This document shows, piece after piece, positions 48,797 through 61,682 of a stretch of DNA of 64,000 nucleotides (positions are counted from its first letter, which is position 1; every line of letters starts with the position of its first letter). Location: contig CP141141.1 in NCBI GenBank assembly GCA_035235625.1, forward strand, positions 45,655,719-45,719,718, in the 5' to 3' direction. The notes beneath the pieces were generated by a model that had not been told where the DNA came from, ran no database searches, and saw only the letters and a list, made by a program, of their open reading frames with translations. The DNA comes from Saururus chinensis (taxonomy: Eukaryota > Streptophyta > Magnoliopsida > Piperales > Saururaceae). Both the position numbers and the translations under genes were made by a program.

Positions 48797-51318
48797 CTAC
48801 TGATAGGCAATATTCCAGACTGCTTTGTCTCCTTCACCACAGGCGCTGTGCACGTCCTTCATCCTCTCCACTGATTTGCATATCCCACTGCATGCCCAGT
48901 CAAACGATGCCACACATACGCTCCCTGCCTGAGCCTTCCACTCACAATCTGCATCAATCCAAATCACCCTTCATGTTTAATTTAACCCAGAAAAGCCTCC
49001 CCCAGATTATCATAATCCACCTCGTTACTACGATTTTGTAAGGCGGTAGCTGAGAAACGAGTCTTAAAGATGCACACCTGGAGGTGACCCACAGCACATA
49101 TTGCGGTCGTCGACATGCTCAACTTCAAGGCCAATCAGCCAGGAGCCCAGAGATACATCCTCATTTGCGTAACGGTGCAGTATTGGCCTGAAACCCAAAC
49201 ATTCCCATCTTCCTTTCAGTTAATCACATTCTTTTTAATTTCAGGCAAAAATGAAGGAAATAGGAAAGGAATCACCAGGTGCGTGACTCACGCGTTCATG
49301 GATATGTAGGCAGCCAGATCTTTGGAGATGGCGTATATTTGCCCAGTTGCATGTCTGAAGTACTTGTTTCCTTCTGCTCCAAATTTCCAGTATTCCGGCT
49401 CGTGATACTTGACCCCCCTGCCAACCAGAACCAGAACCAGGAAAAACAATTTTACAAGTAAAACCAAATGTATATCCAATCGAAGCAAGGGAAGCTCTTT
49501 AATTACTTTTCCGAGAGAACAGGTCCTGATTTCATGCACCCAATATAGGTTCTCGGCTTCGACTTGTATTTGGCCAAAGTGCTAAAGAGCATCCCTACAG
49601 AAACAGCAGGAGAAGCATTTTGATTGAACCATGAGAATGGGGAGAGGAGCTAGCTAGGCGTGGAAGGAGTGAGCCAGAGTCATGTACCGAGGTTCACGTG
49701 GACGTCGTCGTCAACCTTGACGTAGAACTCAGCATCCCACATGGTGACAGCAGTGGAGAAGTAGATCCTAGTCTTGGAGGAGAGCTGGTGATACCCCTCT
49801 ATGTGCTTCAGCCTCAAGAAGTCCTGGTGCTTGGCCTCCTCGGCGTCGATCCCCTTGTCTAGGACACCCCCCGGCGTCGCACTGTGGCCGATCACGAACC
49901 GAATGACGATCCCCTTCTCTTTCTCCAGCTTCTTCAGCTTCTCTCCTGAAACAGATTTCTACATGATCAGCAGCTGTATCACTGATCCCCTAGCTAGCTT
50001 GCGGTGCATGTATGGCGCCTAATGACCTTTGTCAGAATCCAAATATTGTTAGTCTTTTTTTCAGAGAATTAATTAATGAACTAACGGTATTAGGTGCATG
50101 ATACTTTATTTAATTACTTAAATTAGTGTTATTCGTTTTCAAACTTGAGAGAAAAACACAACGACAATTAGATGGCTCACCTTACAAAACATGCACTTGT
50201 TATGAAGTAGGTCAAACTGAGCTAAATTATCATTTTCAAAGACGGCACGTCTCGTCCATAATCTTGACAACATTTTCATGAACTTCAACAATTTTATTAA
50301 GCTTGAAAACGAGTATAGCATGGTGTAAAATGTAAAAATTTTCAATTTCCTAATTGTGGCAGAACCCAATTGAGGTCCCCCATCGGAAAAAAAATACTAG
50401 AACTTAATTGAGGTTGGAAACCTTTTGGCATCCACGTCTCTCTTAAGGAATCACGTCGCTTTCTGCTACTAAAAGCTGTATTAATTCCAATAACTACAAA
50501 TGCCTTCTGTAAAGTATAATTTGAAACTGTGGGAGAGCCTGCATCAATAATCTTGTTTGTCGTCCGAGCTAGTGCGAGTTCCATTTCGAGCATCGAAATT
50601 GTTTTATCAAGAGATCTGTATAAAACGAATTAATACATTACGAAAAGAAAGAAATGAACGGATTAGATTGAGAAGAAAAAAGAGATTAATAAGCAAAATA
50701 GAGTTCAAAGAAATGTATCCGGAAAATAAGCAATTAGTAAAACTCACTGGATGGCTTCATGGGTCTTTGTGACCTCTCCCATGACATCACCCGAGTCCTT
50801 TTTTTCAGCCAATTTCTTCTATTTGCACAAACAGAAAATAAATAGGTAATTCAGATAATTAAATGATGAAGTTGGAGCTATTACTTCGGGTTCCAAGAAA
50901 ATGACATTGTGACTCGAAATATGATTCATTTTCAACGAAAAGATAAAAAACCCAGCTAGCAATTCACCTGCTGATGCTCGCAGTCATGACCCATGGCGGC
51001 TGAGACTTTCCTTTCTTGCTTGGGTACAACTGCATAAGCAAGATCATGTCCTTTATCCGACTGTTTGGGTCTCAAAGCTCCGCTGCTGAAGATGGCCAAA
51101 AAAAAAGTTCCGCTGCTAAAGAGCGACCCTGCAAGGAAGCAAGCCATGCAGAGCACCACAATCGCCTTGATTGACAGAGGCCTGCCTCGCATTTTCCTCG
51201 ACGGATCTTCAAGCCCCCAGGCGAAGGCACTTGCTATCGCCTGCCGGTTGAATAGCCCTGCACCTTTCTTTTCTGGGTGAACGGATCGCTCTTCAGCCGC
51301 ATGCATGAAAGCAGGCAT
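48797..51318 (-). CDS. Beta-1,3-galactosyltransferase (GT31, DUF4094 type)
   Basis: Eight exons on the minus strand: 50968-51318, 50748-50818, 50422-50615, 49688-49945, 49507-49594, 49292-49417, 49078-49187, 48797-48948 (1350 nt, 449 aa, all in frame, GT-AG). A Golgi type II membrane enzyme that adds beta-1,3-linked galactose to glycans, probably arabinogalactan proteins or N-glycans (family knowledge). A hydrophobic anchor [18 protein letters not shown] is followed by the DUF4094 stem with [17 protein letters not shown], then the Galactosyl_T domain: [30 protein letters not shown], the metal-binding DDD at residues 284-286 ([12 protein letters not shown]), [29 protein letters not shown] and a Cys-rich end. 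MRGRPLS at residue 43 (ATG at 51190-51192) is the usual family start and would give 407 aa; the upstream ATG is open and near the TATA box, so both remain possible. Confidence 0.94.
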
Positions 51319-51395
51319 TTCAGCAGCTCGGCTGTTTTGGAACCAAGGGTGTGGGGGAATGTGGAGCAGATTGATAATTCACAAGTTATTGATGG

Positions 51396-51406
51396 GTATT
51401 TATAAT
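51396..51406 (-). promoter_or_regulatory. Probable TATA box of the galactosyltransferase gene
   Basis: Minus-strand ATTATAAATAC lies about 80 bp upstream of the first in-frame ATG. Confidence 0.55.
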
Positions 51407-51497
51407 GGTTGGGCATTTTTGTACCCCATCTTCTCGTCACCCACCCCACAATACTTCTGTCATGTCTCTTCGGGGTGTTCTTTATAGTGGTACTTAA

Positions 51498-51606
51498 TCC
51501 ATTTACTCTAGTCCGGATTAATAGCTACTTTGGTTTCTAAAAATGAATTAATTTTAGTTTATTTAAAAAAATTAAATAAAACTATTAATATAAAACAAAG
51601 GGATTA
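51498..51606. mobile_element. Stowaway-like MITE in the galactosyltransferase promoter
   Basis: CCATTTACTCTAGTCCGGAT...TAATAGCTACTTTGG at left and AATATAAAACAAAGGGATTA at right resemble the worn ends of CTCCCTCCGTCC elements. The right half parallels 40960-41020 (AAATAGAGCTATTAATATGA). It lies about 95 bp upstream of the TATA box. Confidence 0.5.
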
Positions 51607-54600
51607 TAATTTTGTGTGCTAGTCTCTAATCTCCTTGTTGCTGATGTAATTCATATGTTAGTTAGGACTTAGGAGACATAGGATATGTGGGGTTATAATA
51701 GTGAAGACAATATTCCTATGCGCGCAATTCGCAAAGGCAAAGATACAAACAAGCATGTTGTATGAGATTAAACCCCTAAAGAGCCATGGAGGCAAGTGGC
51801 TTACCAACCTTCTCAAATCATGACTGATTGTAGTATGTTTTGGGGGGTGATTTTTGGTTGGCGTGAGCCACAATCACGGATGACAAGATAGCCTCTAACG
51901 TATATGCGTATAGTGAGAGGCACATCACATAGCTCTCTTGCGAGTTTGCTATCTTTGCCGCAGTGGTATACGGAGTCGGACATCAAGAGTTTTTACGCTT
52001 TGGACTTCTAGCTTGAGCATTTAAGCGATCACTGTACAATCAATCATCAATGTGCTTGGCCTGAAAATTTTCCAGTGTTCAAAGCAAGATTGTCAATTTC
52101 TATAACAAATAAAGAGCATTTATTGATTAACATTTGTTTTGCAGATGAAGCCAAGGAAAAGAGTCCCTGATTGAATGGGCGAGAGCCCGGCATTATAATA
52201 CTTGTATTAATTAGAAACCTACATTCAATCGTGAGAGGGACTTCTAGTTTGTCCCTTTTACATATACTACTCTACTTCTCCATGACGAAGTTTTGGAATC
52301 TTGCACAATAATAGAAAAGCTAACAACGAAGTGATCTATCTTGCAACGCCGTCTTACTCGACCGGTAAAGGGGTGGTTTCCTTAGTTTTCCATTGAGTGT
52401 CATGAACCTTTCTGATAACAATGCATATATAACGAGTGAATCCCTTTCAAAATGGCAGCAAAATATGCTGCGAGAGAGACATGGAACGAGCAAAAGAGTC
52501 TGGTTTTAGAAGAGGTGACTAAAATGAATAGTTGGACCACTTAACGCCGTTTCCCCAGCTTGTTTTACTCCGTACTACCCTCTCTCTTTCCGATAAGAGC
52601 CTATCTTTGCTCTCATGATGGCAGTTGATTCATGCAAAGCTCATGCACAAGTGGGTATTCTTGAATTTTCTTTTGTTGCATTTCGCAAAGACGAAACTCT
52701 CTTATTGGTTCACAGAAAGCACGTGTCCAGATTGAGCCAGAGGATTATGTGGAGGAAACTATTCTCAGCAGAGACATTAGCCATGTTTTGCGCACCAAAA
52801 TTCAGCTCTTGCTTATTGTACCTATATATTGGGAAGTATTGGCGGTTATGAATCATGATTTTAGCCATTCAAATCAGCAAAATTAGTGGAGCAAGCTTTT
52901 CAAACACTAGCATGCATTGAACCTGTTAGCCGAACGGACTAAGTCATCTGTTACATGATATTAGTTGTCCACCAGATGCAGTAGTCCTCAACTCCAGCCT
53001 GTATAGTTTCTTGTTAAGCTACATAAGATACAGTGAACACAACGTTATGGTAATGCCTGGATCATCATGGTAAAAAATGCAATATGTATCTGTGCATGAG
53101 AATGGCATGACCTTCCTGCCTTAGTTACAGAAAACGCTCATCTAAACAATTTACTTTAGAAGATAGTGATCTGCTGCCAAAAATGTTTCTAAGAAAGAAG
53201 CTAAATATGAGAGTACTTTTAATTATGAACCTAGCTATCTCAAACAAATAAAGGCTGGTGACTTTTACGAAACCATTGTTGGGCATCTCTTTAACTTTAA
53301 TTACCCATATAGTGTAGCATATTTTTGTTATTATCATTATAAATGATGACTTTATGATAGGTTCCGTGTCCTTCAAATTTTGTAGCTGGCACTTGAAAGA
53401 AGTTGATACGGATGAGGTCCGACAGAGGATACTTTTTCTGGCTGATTTAAGATGTTGCATTTGTCAATATGCCATGACCGGCTTTCATCGGTTCCTGAGA
53501 GGGTGGAGCAGTTCTAATTAGCCTTTACTATTTAGGATCTGTTAGGTACCAGCAAGTTGGTGGCTTCGAATGACTGCCTGGCGTATGCCATACTGAAGAA
53601 TAATGAAGTTGAATATATGCTCTACGGTCTTCCAACAAAGTAATTCTCTTTACCGCCTATCTTCCACTAGTCTATAAAGAATCGAATTGACTTGAATATT
53701 GAGATGTTCCATTATGGTGATTTAAATGGCATTTCAATATCACTCAAATGACTTTTCAACAAGCTTAAGGGAATAGAAGTTGCATTTAGGTAATAATGAC
53801 AATGAATTGATTCAACAAACAGATTACAACAACCTCCCCCCCTTTCCCCAACGCACACACCCCAAAACAGATTAAAACCAGCAGGAAAAACAATTGGTGC
53901 TTGCACATTCTCTTTGCTGACTTTTGGCATGTACTTTAAAGCTAACTACTGAATTATACGTCTAATTGTTGCTTGGTAAACTTGTTTTCCAATAACATTA
54001 AATTTGCCAATGGCAATACATCCGAAGATTAGTGGCCGCTTTTGTATGGTCATACAAAACACAAATCCTGGATGAAACGAAGGAAATATCTCTGCATAAT
54101 AAGACGACGCAAATAGACAAAGGGTCACTTGTCCCTCGCAGTTGATTTACAAAGTGCTTAATTTATTATATTAATGCAGATTTAGTGATTTCCCCACACT
54201 GAAATCACGAGCATGGTGGGTTCAAGGCGTTAAAATTTTCAAATATTTGTTAGACCAATCCATCGACCGATCAGGCCATGTGAATGATTTAACACTCATT
54301 TTATCAATAACCGATCGATCAATTTGCCTAGAAGGTAGAATTACTGGATTATAGTCGTTTTGAGTGATCGATTGACCCTCATGGCGATCAATCACTATAA
54401 TAGTTAAATTCAGAATTTTTTAGTTATTTTTAGTTTTTTAATGAAAGATTACATCTTTTCAAAGGGGAATACGTCTCACGTCTCCAAGAAGACAATTTTT
54501 ACATTTCTTTCTTGATCAAACACTTGATTTCATCAAAAATATTTTGTTCTATTTATTTTGTAGAGTATAAGACAAGGATTTACCCTTAAGTTTCAAAAGA

Positions 54601-55199
54601 AATTTGTCTTTAAAAGTGTGATTTATAGACAAAAAAAAATTTTCTTCCTATCTTAAGAACAAATTTGTAGAGTTCTCACGTACACACTAAAATAAAGGAT
54701 TTGGTAGAGATAAATAATACTTTTAGGAGAGTATTTCCCAACTTACAATTTCAAAATTTTTAAGTGGTCATTTCAACAAAGATTTGTTTATCCATTTCAA
54801 CCACCTGTGAGCTTTAAGTTTAAAATAACAATGACGCAATACACATTTATAATCTAAAAATAATATTTTAACTCAAAAAAATAAAGGACAACACCGTAAT
54901 CAAATATTTCCTTTACATGACCGAGAATCATCAATTTTGATCGATTTGATAACGAAAACCTTTTTTTTTTTGACAAAAAAAATTACAATTCCTTCCGTAT
55001 CACCCTGATTTTTTTGGAAATTTCTTATAATTTTATTTATGTTTTTTCTACTCGTTTTCTGACGGCAAAATTGGATGCTACGACATGTTTATTTTTTGGC
55101 TGGTATGGGGTCTAGTTATTAGTAATGGGCTCGTTGCACAACAAAAGAAACGGGCGTGGAATGGAAGAAAAATAAAAGAAAGGTGAAGGAATGGTGGAG
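51607..55199. other. Gene-free region
   Basis: No exon series or known domain was found. The open frames at 52615-52851 and 53125-53460 are short and unrecognised. A stretch at 53380-53640 reads for some distance without stops on the plus strand but gives no known domain. 54240-54400 has CGATCGATC-type palindromes (ACCGATCGATCAATT, GTGATCGATTGACC) reminiscent of the LTR cluster and may be an old LTR scrap. Confidence 0.4.
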
Positions 55200-55839
55200 T
55201 TAAAAAGGAAAAAAAAACAAATCTAATTCGTCCAAGTGCTCTGTTTCTTTTTCATGGGCGGAGCCCCCACCACTTTGGTGCTTTCCCCTGCGCACCACCG
55301 CGACCGACAAAATCCAGTTCCCACCTCCGGATTCAGTTGCGTCACGGCCAGACGACGGTTGGACCGCCACCTTGGGCCAAGCAACCTCCCTCCTTTCGTG
55401 GTCTTCTGCCAGAACCAAACCCCCCACCTTCTCTTTCTCCACCCTGCCACTGCCACTAGCTGGTGGGCCTCCGCCATCGGCTCCGCCTTTACCCGACGAG
55501 TGTCTGGGACCGTCATTCCCAGGGCTCCCACTCCTCCTTCGCCGGCGTGAGGTAGACCTCCCTTCCCCCCGTTTTCTTTTGTTTCAGTCAGAGAATTGAG
55601 ATAGCACCGGCTAGAGCTCGCCTCTTGCAGGCCTCCGTCTAGCCGGCCACAGCCTGACGATCACATGGACATTTACCTAGCCCAGTCAGTTCCCAACGCC
55701 AACTCGCCCATCATTAGATTTGCCGCCCCCTCCCTTGTTTTTTTTTTTGTCGCCGCTGGCCGTGTATAGCCTCCGCCCGGCCTTATTCTGGCTAGCCTCA
55801 ACCTGATGATGGAGAGCCACATTAGGGAGAAATTTTGGA
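55200..55839. other. GC-rich block, no gene recognised
   Basis: 55240-55620 is CT-rich and open in several frames on both strands, typical of low-complexity DNA. It continues into CCGGCC-rich repeats (TAGCCGGCCACAGCC, CCGCCCGGCC) that resume after the MITE at 55987. Confidence 0.4.
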
Positions 55840-55986
55840 GTGTGTCGCACACCTTACTAGCCGTGTATTTCACCGTGTAAGGCACAATTTATTAGCCTTT
55901 ATAACTACTTGATGTCTTATAATTATGCTAATGCGTTATTTTTTAAATGGTGAAATACATAGTTAGCAGGGTATGCGACGCTTTTG
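55840..55986. mobile_element. Mutator-type MITE, 147 bp, perfect 9-bp target duplication
   Basis: The flanks AATTTTGGA at 55831-55839 and 55987-55995 are identical, nine bases as in Mutator-like elements. The inverted arms are GTGTGTCGCACACC...GTGTATTTCACC at left and, inverted from the right, GCGTCGCATACCC...ATGTATTTCACC, about 38 bp in all. The core is AT-rich and non-coding. Confidence 0.8.
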
Positions 55987-55999
55987 AATTTTGGATGCC

Positions 56000-57640
56000 A
56001 CTGCCGCCCGGCCCTATACGAGCTGACATTTGTCTGGCTCAGCCCCAGCCCGGCGATGGAGAGGGTTAGCTCTACCCATTGCATGGAAAACGGTTTGCCG
56101 ACCCTTTAACCATCCTCCTTACTTAACTTTTTGGATTGGACGGCAAAAATGTAGGACGACCTAAATTTTCGGCCTTTGGTCATTGGAATCCTTATAGACA
56201 TTGCCTTTGTTGTGTTTGTTAGGACCTAAACTTTGGACGACTCATATGAGAATGTTTGTTAGGATCAAAATAAATGAATTATATTGACACATAATAATAA
56301 TGATATCACGTAGAATAACATGTTATGAAGTTGTGAGAATGATAATCTTATATCTTTAATGGTATGAAGATTAGTGGACTATTTGTATGTTCTTAGTGAG
56401 GATCTTTCTATAAGCTAGTTGAATGAATGGCCGAATGACTATGTTACTAATTATCCGCATGTTAATTAAATGGATTGGCCAAATGCCTATGTAATAAATT
56501 TCATACATGTTTATTAAAGGGATTGTTTATATGTTTATGTGATAGATTGTACACATGCCAGTTAGATGAATTATTTGTATGTATATGCAATAAATTATAT
56601 ATATGCTAGTTAGATGGATTGTACTTATGCTTATATTATGAGTTATGAGTATGCTAAGTATATGTTTGACATATTATAAGTTATATCAGATCTATTATGC
56701 GTGAATATTAGTAGTATGAGACTAAGGGAGTTTGCATATATGCTATCAATGGGCATGTGGGTGACCGGCTAGGGTTATTGGATTGGATCGTATATTCGAG
56801 TGAAAAGAGAAGACTTTAATGTTCAACAAGTATGCATGTGGCGCTCCCACTTTTTAAATAACTTAGAAGTCAAAGTGTCGTCAATTCGTAATAAAAATAG
56901 GCCAACATCATTCATGTACATATTTGCAAAATTTACAAAACATATGAAACAAGGCTCAATATGCCTTAACAAAATCAAAGTCCTAGAAGTTCATAAATAT
57001 TACGTATCAAAAGAACTTGACAAAACAAATCTAAAGCATAGATCTTTTGAAGTTATACTCACTACCTTCATTAAAATTATCTCATTTGTTTATATTTGTA
57101 GCCTCTGGGGGTGGGTGAATATATTTATACTCAGTAAATAGAATTAAATTCTACTAACATGCTATAACATAAAATATAATTATATATACATAAAATATTA
57201 TTCTAATAATTTATATAATTAATACTCTTATGTTGACTTTAAATATCTCAAAATATCCTTGCCAACTAACAGAATCCAAATACCTCTTTTACAAAGACTC
57301 AGATAAAACAGTCCTTCACAACATCCAATAAAAATGGATTAATCATTTGTCAGCAAAATTTGATAAGCCCTCCACAAAATCAAATAAAGCATCATTCTCA
57401 GAATGTTACTGATACTGAGCAATATACACTTATGCATGGGGCCATGAGATTAAAATGAAAAAGATATTCCTACGATATCTTATTTTATGGGCGTGTCATA
57501 TGCCTTAATAGGCTGTACCTAAGAATCATAACTCCGATAACTTTTGGGCTTTATACCAAATATCAAAATCGATAATAATTTTTAGGCTTTATACTAAATA
57601 ATTACTTGTCAAATCCGATCAAAATCATTCGTAATGGCTT
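56000..57640. other. Gene-free AT-rich region with a 48-bp array
   Basis: Besides the array at 56415-56653 nothing coding is seen. The 113-codon open frame at 56800-57141 has no known domain. Confidence 0.4.
56415..56653. repeat. 48-bp tandem array, five diverged copies
   Basis: Units start CTAGTTAGATGGATTG (or diverged forms) at 56415, 56462, 56510, 56558 and 56606 and end in TATGT/CATG. The register is regular although copies differ widely. Confidence 0.75.
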
Positions 57641-58330
57641 CAAATAAAAATAATACTAAAGTTTTGTCCCAGCACAAGGGGAGGCTCCATATGTTGCTTT
57701 TAGACCAGAATGAGGGGAGGCTCCATCTGCCGCTTCCAAACCCAAAAGGAGATTAGGTTCCAACGTAAGGGAAAACTCTATCTGCTGCTTCTAAGTTTGG
57801 AAGGAATTTTGTCCCGACGTGAGGGGAGGTTCCACCTGCCGCTTATAAACCCTGGAACAAGATAAGGCTCCAACCGCCAGTATTGACTCTGGTAAAATTC
57901 AAGAACTAAGGGTAGGTGACTTTAAACTCTAATTATGTACTATGACTATGTCATATGATTTCATAATTCTTTCATAAAAAAATATTTTAAAAATAAGTAT
58001 TATTTGGGGTTGAACGAACTCTAAAATAATAGCGTCATGTATGACCCCTAAGAGGGATTTCATCGTGATGCATTTTTGTTTGATCTAGTAAGTAAATTGT
58101 TCGCTAAGTGTTTCTTTTGTCTAGACATGGTGTTTATCATACGAGATATTATCTTAGTGTTATATTTAATCCCAAACATTTATGCTCTGTTGAGAGCGAT
58201 GCATATTTTTGCCCAGAGTTGGCATTATAAGTTTTTGCTCAGAAGTGACACCATATGATTTCTGCTCTTAGTTAGTACCGTATGGCCCCAGAGAGTGGGC
58301 ACTTGTGTCCTCAAGTAAGTAATATTATTG
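57640..58330. mobile_element. Degenerate LTR fragment with GGGGAGGCTCC minisatellite
   Basis: Four to five copies of a 50-56 bp unit with AAGGGGAGGCTCCATCTGCC (57660-57880) match the array type in the solo LTR at 35464-37322. The segment after 58130 (TGTTGAGAGCGATGCAT, then CAGAGTTGGCATTATAAG) matches 5780-5960. Both ends are lost. Confidence 0.5.
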
Positions 58331-60160
58331 TCACAACCTTGATTTTTAAAAGTCTTTTTAAATAACAAGAACAGTAAGTCGCGAATTTTTTTTAAACACA
58401 AAACAAACTATTCGATTAAATATTTAGGTCATGATAATCGGTGTTCACAAATACAAATATCAAATCATATGATATTATTACACATCTAAAAAATTCAATA
58501 AGAATAGTTCATCCGTCTAAGTACAAGTCTGTTATCATTTTGAAAATAAATAACTAAGTTGACACTCACGCTAAGGATATACTTACATACTGAAATTGTG
58601 AAAATAAAGAACCACATCTTGTGCTCGTTAGTCTTGGTCTCCCTTATTGTCGTTTGGAGAACTGGCAACCAACCAAGCCAAACAATTAAACAACAACATA
58701 ACATTTTCACCCTCAAGAGAAGAGTTTCCAAATGAACAAAAAAATTTATTAAAATTTTTTGGATTGGGCCAACATCACCCCATGTTAGTTTCTTACGTAC
58801 TCATTAGACAACATTTTCAATGTTTCTAACTAGATTGGATTTAGACATAGTTCTGCCAGAACACTACAGTATCTCAATAAGCATAGCATCCAACATTCAA
58901 TGCTTAAGTATTTTCAATCATCCTACATTTTATACAAGTCTTTTAGTTATTTCACTTGTGCTAATTAAACAATCAATAATAAATAATATCATTAATTATC
59001 TCACAACCCTTGTTTAATAATTAATACATTTGTCCAATCTTTTGGACAAATAAACACATCATATGCCAATTAAAATGACATATGACACTAACCACCTTTC
59101 ATCGTTTTAACCCAACTCTATGTTGAACATAATATAATTATGTGTTCACTTAGAGATAACTCGATTTTTGAACAAATTCATAGATAAAATACTCTAACAT
59201 TAGAGTAAATTGCTTAACAGCAGCTTGGCCCAAATATTAAGGGCTCTTAATAGCTTGCCATGAATATGGAGAAGAAGATCTCAATTGTGCTCATGGACAC
59301 ATATTGGCGAAAAGCATAAGCCTTCCATGATGATCATATAACTCCATTTTTTATACGTACTATATGGTCCAGTGAAGACCCGCGGGAAACCTGTGGTAGA
59401 GACCTCGCTGACCAATACCTAAATCGTCATGGCAGTGAAAAAAGTATATCACAATAACCACCATCCCAACTCTATGAGCAATGTCTACAAAGACATAAAT
59501 AATATATAACTCAGACTCCAAGGGTCTTCAAGACCACTGACACCTCCAAATGTTTAAAACCTAGACTAGATTAATTTTATCCAGTAAAGTATTCACCCAA
59601 CTATTGGGTCCTTTTCACATTGTGAATTGACCCAATAAATAGCTCATCCAACGAGCTAAGACTCAGAGAATATCTCAAACCCTGATACTTTCCATGAGAC
59701 TAAGGTAAGTTCTCATAACTACCATCGATTCATTAACTAAGGTTAAATTCTATATCAAGGCCTCATTCACTCCATGAACTGGTCTAGAACCCCATTGAGG
59801 GTATTTTAGTTATTTTTTTGATTAAATATTCCCCCGATCAAACATTAACCAATATCTTTTAATTAATCTTCATTAATCTCATGTTACCAATATAAATTAA
59901 CATATCAATAATAAAATCATGCATAATAACAATCAACATAAATAACATGAAGTCATACTAGTGCACAAATAATAAACGAATGCACATTATACTCATTTGC
60001 AGGGCTAGGGCTTAGCAAATTTAAATCTGAGAATGTAAATAAATGTAACACATTACACGAGTTATGTATATAATAACCTAATAGATTAATGAACTGAGTT
60101 GCAAACACGCATAATACACTACGACTTGCAAAGGTCTTTGTATCACCTACTTGTCACACC
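58331..60160. other. AT-rich, LTR-like but unresolved
   Basis: It begins TGTCACAACC (about 58333), and TGTCACACCCC recurs at about 60154. Both look like the end of a gypsy LTR read in inverse. No partner end or target duplication was found. No gene. Confidence 0.3.
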
Positions 60161-60481
60161 CCTTTCATTGAAAATTATTTAACTTTATTACAAGGTACCC
60201 TAACTCTTAGTTAGCTAGGTTATCCATTTTGATGAAAATAAAATATATTGCGCCTAAAAAGCATTAGGGTAATTATACCACATAGGGTATGGTATCCTCC
60301 ATTGGGTTATTTTGGTCATCTCACGTCCCATTTATTGATTTTAAGTTATTCCCCTCTTTTAAGGCTTCACTCTTAAATCGACTAGCGCTTTAATTCACAC
60401 AACCTCTTAACATCTAATGGGTCCAAAAATGGGCTCAAGGTTGCTATTTGTCATCATAGACTCGGGTTAATATTCTTAGCA

Positions 60482-60613
60482 TTTAAGGGGCACACGCGCC
60501 CGATAAACCATAGGGTGAGTGGATAATTAACTATTTTACTCATAGGGTTAATTATAAACTGTTAAGTTAACATAGGTTGGTTTAAGGGGCACGCGCGCCC
60601 GATAAACCATAGG
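60482..60613. repeat. Direct repeat of about 33 bp, 99 bp apart
   Basis: TTTAAGGGGCAC.CGCGCCCGATAAACCATAGGG occurs at 60482-60514 and 60581-60613 with one or two differences. Confidence 0.8.
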
Positions 60614-60672
60614 GCCCCAAACGGGAGCCCCGAAGTTGGATAAGTGAATATTACATGATAAATTAACTACAA

Positions 60673-60967
60673 GGGTAAAATGGTTATTTTATTGGCTTTT
60701 AGATTTTCCCCAATCTGAAACTTGGTCAGTCACTCGACATGCTCCTCCATTTGTTAGGTTTTTTTTCAAATTTCTCTAACATTAAAACCACCATGAAACA
60801 GAGCTCAAGACTATAACTAAATATTACTATAATTCACTTATAAGGGTAAAGTAGTTATTTCATATATTTTGGGATTTTTCCATAGTTTGAAACTTGGTCC
60901 GGTTACTCTTCATGTTCCCTTGGGAATTATGCAATTTTTTTGAATTTTTTCTACACTTAAACCCTAC
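60673..60967. repeat. Diverged tandem duplication, about 171-bp spacing
   Basis: AAGGGTAAARTRGTTATTT, then GAAACTTGGTC, then ACATTAAAACC/ACACTTAAACC appear in the same order at 60673-60793 and 60844-60967. Copies differ substantially. Confidence 0.65.
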
Positions 60968-61682
60968 TGAACCGAACCCTGGTTCCTTGGGTATTATTAT
61001 TTTTAATTGAACCGGATTTTGTCAAAATGGGTTGGGTCAACCCGACCATACCCAGACCCGATGATCTACGCTATGGGTCATCTCTTCCGTAACCGGAAAG
61101 AGGCCTTCTAACCTATGGTGGCACTATCGCCGGCTGCCATGGCTAGCAAAGGCATCTGACCAGATTGTCGTAGCGTGGTGAATCCGGTGGACCGGGCCCC
61201 GGTGCCAATCAGTTGCTGGCTGGGGACTAATTTGTCCTCCTCTTTTTTTGTTCACCGAGGCTAGGTAGCAATAATAGCCTTTGCCAGCGATGGCTCGACC
61301 GGATCACTGAAATCTGGTGATTCCGAGAGCCCTAGTCTTGTTGCCTACTGCGGTTGGAGTCCTTCACTATCTCCAATTTTGTTAATTCATTGAGGGAATG
61401 AGGAGGGGTGGTGGTCATTTGCAGAGACTTTGCGGGGCAGTTCAATGGCGACCAGTGGCAGGTCCCTATCGGAAATAGGTTGAGAACGAAGAGGGGCATA
61501 AGGCAATGGAACTCTTACCCCAAATTGGTAGCCTGCATGACTTCTACCACTCTCTGTTCTGCCAGAAGGGAGGAAGAAAAGTGCAGAAACTGCGCCTTTC
61601 GTCACTCCCTTACCGTCGACCTGCCTAATTGCTGCTGGTGACAACGGCCTGAGTGTTGCTGGTAGAAATGGCCTAACCATGA

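Larger units (their letters stand above)
60161..61682. other. Gene-free region with local duplications
   Basis: Holds the two duplications listed separately. 61000-61680 is GC-richer, with open frames in both directions but no recognisable product. Confidence 0.4.

Noticed and set aside
50557-50772. Basic 71-codon plus-strand frame rich in Arg and Lys, opposite the galactosyltransferase
   Set aside because: Most of it is the AT/purine-rich intron 2 of that gene, overlapping the edges of exons 2 and 3 in antisense.
53380-53640. Plus-strand stretch reading through without stops, possible exon remnants
   Set aside because: No recognised domain and no convincing splice sites; too short to claim.
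55236-55599. 104-codon and 75-codon frames in a GC-rich block
   Set aside because: Ser/Pro/Thr-rich low-complexity translations, with overlapping open frames on the minus strand as well.
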